Source: an uncultured Campylobacter sp. (GTDB lineage: Bacteria > Campylobacterota > Campylobacteria > Campylobacterales > Campylobacteraceae). From it: a stretch of DNA of 16,609 nt. Positions within the stretch are counted from its first letter, which is position 1. Each line of letters opens with the position of its first letter. Below, one piece after another: positions 14,443 to 16,609 of this stretch. Where the stretch lies: positions 1-16,609 of the forward strand of contig NZ_CALHHT010000445.1 in assembly GCF_938031315.1 (NCBI RefSeq), given 5' to 3'. Below the pieces are notes generated by a model that saw nothing but the letters and a program-made list of their open reading frames with translations, did no database searches and was not told where the DNA came from. Position numbers and translations under genes: made by a program.

Positions 14443-15069
14443 ATGATTGTAAAATGTATAAAAGAGGATAGGCATGAGTATCTGGGATTAAACAGAACCT
14501 ATTTTGTTCATGGTATCCAATATGAAGAGGGACGGATTTATTATTGCATATTACCGTTTGAAGACGATATAGATTACAATCGATTTAATAGCAAATATTT
14601 TCAAGTAATCGATGAGACGGTGCCTACAAATTGGAAATTTGGGATGCATAGGGGATTTTTTGAATGTTTTACCGCATCTTACGAAGAGCTCGTAGCAGAC
14701 GCGGATCATTATGGAAAGCTTATTGACGGAGACCCAATAGAAGAGGAAATTTTTAGGAAGAGAAGAGCCGAGATGATCGATGACGTATATAATACCCATA
14801 TCATCAAAGATTTTAACCGTTTCATATATGATCTAAGCCCTAACCTATCGGTACAGATGAATATTGCAAATAAAGTATTGGATATAGAGATATCGGACGC
14901 AAACGCTGAGGCCAAACATCGCAAAATGAATATTTTAAAGGATGACGGATATAGCTGGTATTTGATAGAATCAGACGCAAGCACCTTTAAAGCCAATGCT
15001 ACTAATGATTATTTAAGACCCGTATTAAAGTATCTTAAATTGTGGCTAGGCAGAAAGAATTTTAGATAA
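14443..15069 (+). CDS. Unrecognised two-domain protein in the immunity-like array
   Basis: A 208-residue soluble acidic protein. The N-terminal 65 residues look like a small beta barrel: MIVKCIKEDRHEYLGLNRTY, then FVHGIQYEEGRIYYCI and ending VIDETVPTNWKF. I have seen this general pattern in small proteins near polymorphic toxins, but I cannot name a family. The middle (about 75-110) is helical and charged. The C-terminal part has VLDIEISDA and SWYLIESDASTFKANATNDY. The ribosome site is probably AAGGA, nine bases before the ATG. The start overlaps the read-through end of the previous gene (ATGA), supporting ancestral coupling. An immunity role is inferred from context. Confidence 0.7.
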   Translation: MIVKCIKEDRHEYLGLNRTYFVHGIQYEEGRIYYCILPFEDDIDYNRFNSKYFQVIDETVPTNWKFGMHRGFFECFTASYEELVADADHYGKLIDGDPIEEEIFRKRRAEMIDDVYNTHIIKDFNRFIYDLSPNLSVQMNIANKVLDIEISDANAEAKHRKMNILKDDGYSWYLIESDASTFKANATNDYLRPVLKYLKLWLGRKNFR

Positions 15070-15088
15070 TCGGGCAGAAAGATTTAAT

Positions 15089-15325
15089 ATGGCGAGCGCG
15101 ACCGATAAAGAAATTTTTATAAAAATTTTGAATGAAGATATCGATGTATGGCGCCCGGTAAAGGCTGCTCAAATCGCGCAATATATTTTTAAAATTACCG
15201 ATACGACGAAATTTGAATCCGAACTGGATGAAATTTTAGAATTCAAATACGGTGATATCGTTAAGTGTAAGGAAAAAGACGGCGATTTCTATGCTTTTGA
15301 GCTGTACGAAAAAAGCGCCTTATGA
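15089..15325 (+). CDS. Small conserved-looking protein with a VWRPVKA motif
   Basis: A 78-residue acidic protein. The core IFIKILNEDIDVWRPVKAAQ (residues 9-28), followed by a short linker and FKYGDIVKC near residues 52-60, resembles from memory a small family (LNEGxDVWRPV ... GDIVxC) often found beside polymorphic toxin and immunity genes. I know of no assigned function. It is predicted to be mainly beta with no membrane segment. The ribosome site is weak (AGAAAGA). It starts 19 bases after the previous stop and is followed after 16 bases by a frameshifted gene. Its reading frame is intact. Confidence 0.68.
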   Translation: MASATDKEIFIKILNEDIDVWRPVKAAQIAQYIFKITDTTKFESELDEILEFKYGDIVKCKEKDGDFYAFELYEKSAL

Positions 15326-15341
15326 TAGGGAAGTGCATAAA

Positions 15342-15751
15342 ATGATAAATTATAAAAATATCGGTTCTATTTACGAGCTTGACTCTTTATCGAAAAGCAG
15401 CTCGGATATATATTTGCTTATCGGATCGCACTTTATGGATAAGATAGATATCTTTAGTAATATCGCAACGGATTTTCTTATAGGCGTAAAGTGTGGATAT
15501 TCTTCTACGCAGAGAAAGCGTCGCAATTAGAAGATATCTTTGATAGTTTTATAGAGCGGCACGATTTATTGGATATAGTTACATTGTCATACGGAATCGA
15601 TGAAAAAACAGAGCTTATAAATCTATTTTTATCTAAGATAACTCCAACAACTATGGGCGTATCAATATTGGATGAGAAAAATGCCGTTGAAAACGAGCTA
15701 TTGCATGAAATTCTAAAAGGCGTAAATGATAAAAATAGCGATAAAATTTAA
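15342..15751 (+). pseudogene. Frameshifted gene of the immunity-like array
   Basis: Two frames together make one protein of about 136 residues. From ATG 15342, behind AGGGAAG, the first frame reads MINYKNIGSIYELDSLSKSS and reaches ...DFLIGVK near 15488, then runs into a nonsense tail (CGYSSTQRKRRN) ending at 15530. The other frame continues from about 15491 as VWIFFYAEKASQLEDIFDSF and ends ENELLHEILKG near 15751. Adding one A to the AAA run in gtaaagtgtgg would join them smoothly. A GTG at 15333 is an alternative start. No slippery heptamer is present, so programmed shifting is unlikely. Either the gene is inactivated or the base is a sequencing error. Family not recognised; the intact form would be a small acidic soluble protein like its neighbours. 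Confidence 0.65.
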
Positions 15752-15758
15752 AATAAGG

Positions 15759-15764
15759 TAAAAT
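15759..15764 (+). promoter_or_regulatory. Candidate -10 element
   Basis: TAAAAT in AAGGTAAAATATG lies about 49 bases before the ATG at 15813, between two frameshifted genes. The GGTAAAAT core matches the proposed permease promoter, but there is no TG extension. Confidence 0.25.
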
Positions 15765-15812
15765 ATGCATCAAAATGAAGAGTTATATTATTTAAAGAAG
15801 GAGAGATAAGGC

Positions 15813-15994
15813 ATGGCAATAAGGTAAGTATAGAGCATAAAGGAAATGTAATAGCCCGCGTCATAAAAGAAGGTGGCGCCCTGTCGGTGGGTTTGTTAAA
15901 TTTTGGATTTGAATTAAAAGACTGCGTAGAGCTCGAAAATTTCGTATGGGCTTTACAAAATTCTAGGAAACTGCTAGATAGCGCGGTCGGCTGA
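15813..15994 (+). pseudogene. Small gene with a frameshift in its third codon
   Basis: ATG 15813 follows a good ribosome site (AAGGAGAG) but reads only MAIR before a stop. The frame one base back is open from 15779 to TGA 15992-15994 and looks like real protein: NKVSIEHKGNVIARVIKEGG, then ALSVGLLNFGFELKDC and NFVWALQNSRKLLDSAVG. It has no start codon of its own before the ATG. One extra A in ggcaataagg would give MANKVSIEH and a complete 60-residue product. This is the same kind of single-A loss as in the gene just upstream. The protein is not recognised; it has a beta-rich start and a C-terminal helix. It is easily missed because neither frame alone makes a complete long gene. Confidence 0.6.
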
Positions 15995-16029
15995 GTATCG
16001 CGGTGAAAACATATATAAAGGATAATAAA

Positions 16030-16398
16030 ATGACCGATTATTTCGTAAGAAAAGAAAGCGCGATAAAATTAAATAAGCTTTTGGGGTTAGATTCGACTGG
16101 AAATGAGCAGGATTGGGAGCTAGAATTAGCAGATATCGGCAAAATTACGTCAATGTTAAATTTGCTAGAAGACAAGACATTAAATTTCCACGATAAGATT
16201 GCTCTGTCGCATTTAATTGTCGCTTCGTTTGAGGAAGAGAATGAAGAGCTAGGCGCGGTAGACAAAGATAGGATTAAAATATTTGCCGACTTTCTGGACG
16301 ATAACTTACAAATCAAAAATATCATACGAGAATATTGGATAGTTGCGTATGGGAATTTGAGTAGAAATTTAGCCTATTTGATATTTGAGGATAAATAA
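16030..16398 (+). CDS. Small helical acidic protein, immunity-like
   Basis: A 122-residue acidic protein, predicted all-helical. ATG 16030 is chosen because AAAGGA lies seven bases upstream; the in-frame GTG at 16003 has no good site. Key patterns are KLNKLLGLDSTGNEQDWELE (about 13-32), LADIGKITSMLNLLE and DKIALSHLIVASFEEENEE, then NIIREYWIV near the C-terminus. From memory this resembles a widespread small family with the pattern QDWDIELAD...LALIVASYDD...YW that accompanies polymorphic toxins as a probable immunity protein; I cannot give it a name. It is intact and is the last complete gene in the array, 28 bases before a start-less open frame. Confidence 0.68.
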   Translation: MTDYFVRKESAIKLNKLLGLDSTGNEQDWELELADIGKITSMLNLLEDKTLNFHDKIALSHLIVASFEEENEELGAVDKDRIKIFADFLDDNLQIKNIIREYWIVAYGNLSRNLAYLIFEDK

Positions 16399-16426
16399 AG
16401 GTATTAAATTGTGAAATTCTGAATAA

Positions 16427-16609
16427 CAAACGATTAATGCATACGAGCAAGCACTAGCGGATAGTTTTGCGCACGGCTCGTTCATAAACAGTTCCAAGAT
16501 TCCAAGCCAAAAAATAATTTACAAACGAATGACAGATAATACAGGTCAAGTCCTAGCGACCAAGCAAAGGGCGGAGGGAATGGGTTTAAATTTAATTAAG
16601 TTTGCTCCA
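16427..16609 (+). pseudogene. Start-less open frame running off the window
   Basis: From the stop at 16424-16426 to the window end, 61 codons are open in one frame and read like real protein: QTINAYEQALADSFAHGSFI, then KIPSQKIIYKRM and LATKQRAEGMGLNLIKFAP. There is no ATG, GTG or TTG near the beginning, no ribosome site, and stops lie just upstream in this frame (16412 and 16424). The first methionine is codon 35. It therefore looks like the detached 3' part of a gene whose 5' part is missing. In a polyimmunity region this is the form expected of an orphan toxin C-terminal module, though a broken immunity gene is also possible. I recognise no toxin active-site motif. Confidence 0.5.

Noticed and set aside
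13837..14475. 212-codon minus-strand frame
   Set aside because: Ser/Leu-rich shadow of two plus-strand genes that have strong ribosome sites; no ribosome site of its own was seen.
15480..15495. Programmed frameshift at the split gene
   Set aside because: No slippery heptamer or downstream structure was seen; a lost base explains it more simply.
15765..15809. 14-codon frame MHQNEELYYLKKER before the frameshifted small gene
   Set aside because: Too short to support; it may be a gene remnant, but nothing distinguishes it from chance.
15480..15820. Phase-variable homopolymer tracts
   Set aside because: The A runs are only two to three bases long, far shorter than the tracts used for phase variation in Campylobacter.
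1..16609. CRISPR arrays, tRNA or rRNA genes, transposases, integrases
   Set aside because: None was found on either strand on reading the window.

Overview
The window looks like chromosomal DNA from a relatively GC-rich Campylobacter, most like the oral or host-associated group (C. gracilis, C. rectus, C. showae, C. curvus). The evidence is a respiratory complex I operon with the epsilonproteobacterial layout, in which two short unusual proteins stand where NuoE and NuoF should be, plus frequent AAATTTTAAAATTT-type words around genes. The species cannot be fixed from this window.

Region 1 (1-5890, minus strand) is the 5' part of the complex I operon, read right to left: nuoA, nuoB, nuoC, nuoD, a NuoE-position protein, a NuoF-position protein, and nuoG, which runs off the left edge. 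Every junction overlaps or nearly abuts (19-nt overlap, TGATG, TAATG, ATGA, ATGA, 1-nt gap), so the genes are tightly coupled. The replaced NuoE/NuoF pair implies an electron donor other than NADH; flavodoxin is the established idea for C. jejuni.

Region 2 (5891-10490, plus strand) holds a divergent promoter region, a PiT-type phosphate permease, an azlCD amino-acid export pair, and a HemN/HemW-like radical SAM protein.

Region 3 (10491-16609, plus strand) differs: clearly more AT-rich and made of small, mostly unrecognised acidic proteins, each with a good ribosome binding site. One (10935-11210) is recognisable as an Imm53-type immunity protein, and at least two others (15089, 16030) resemble, from memory, small families found near polymorphic toxins. 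The best reading is a polyimmunity array: a stack of immunity genes without their toxins. Its right half is decaying. One gene has an in-frame TAG just before an ancestral coupled end, two genes need a single-base frameshift to be read, and at the right edge a start-less open frame (16427-16609) could be an orphan toxin tail or another gene fragment. No tRNA, rRNA, CRISPR array, transposase or integrase was seen.
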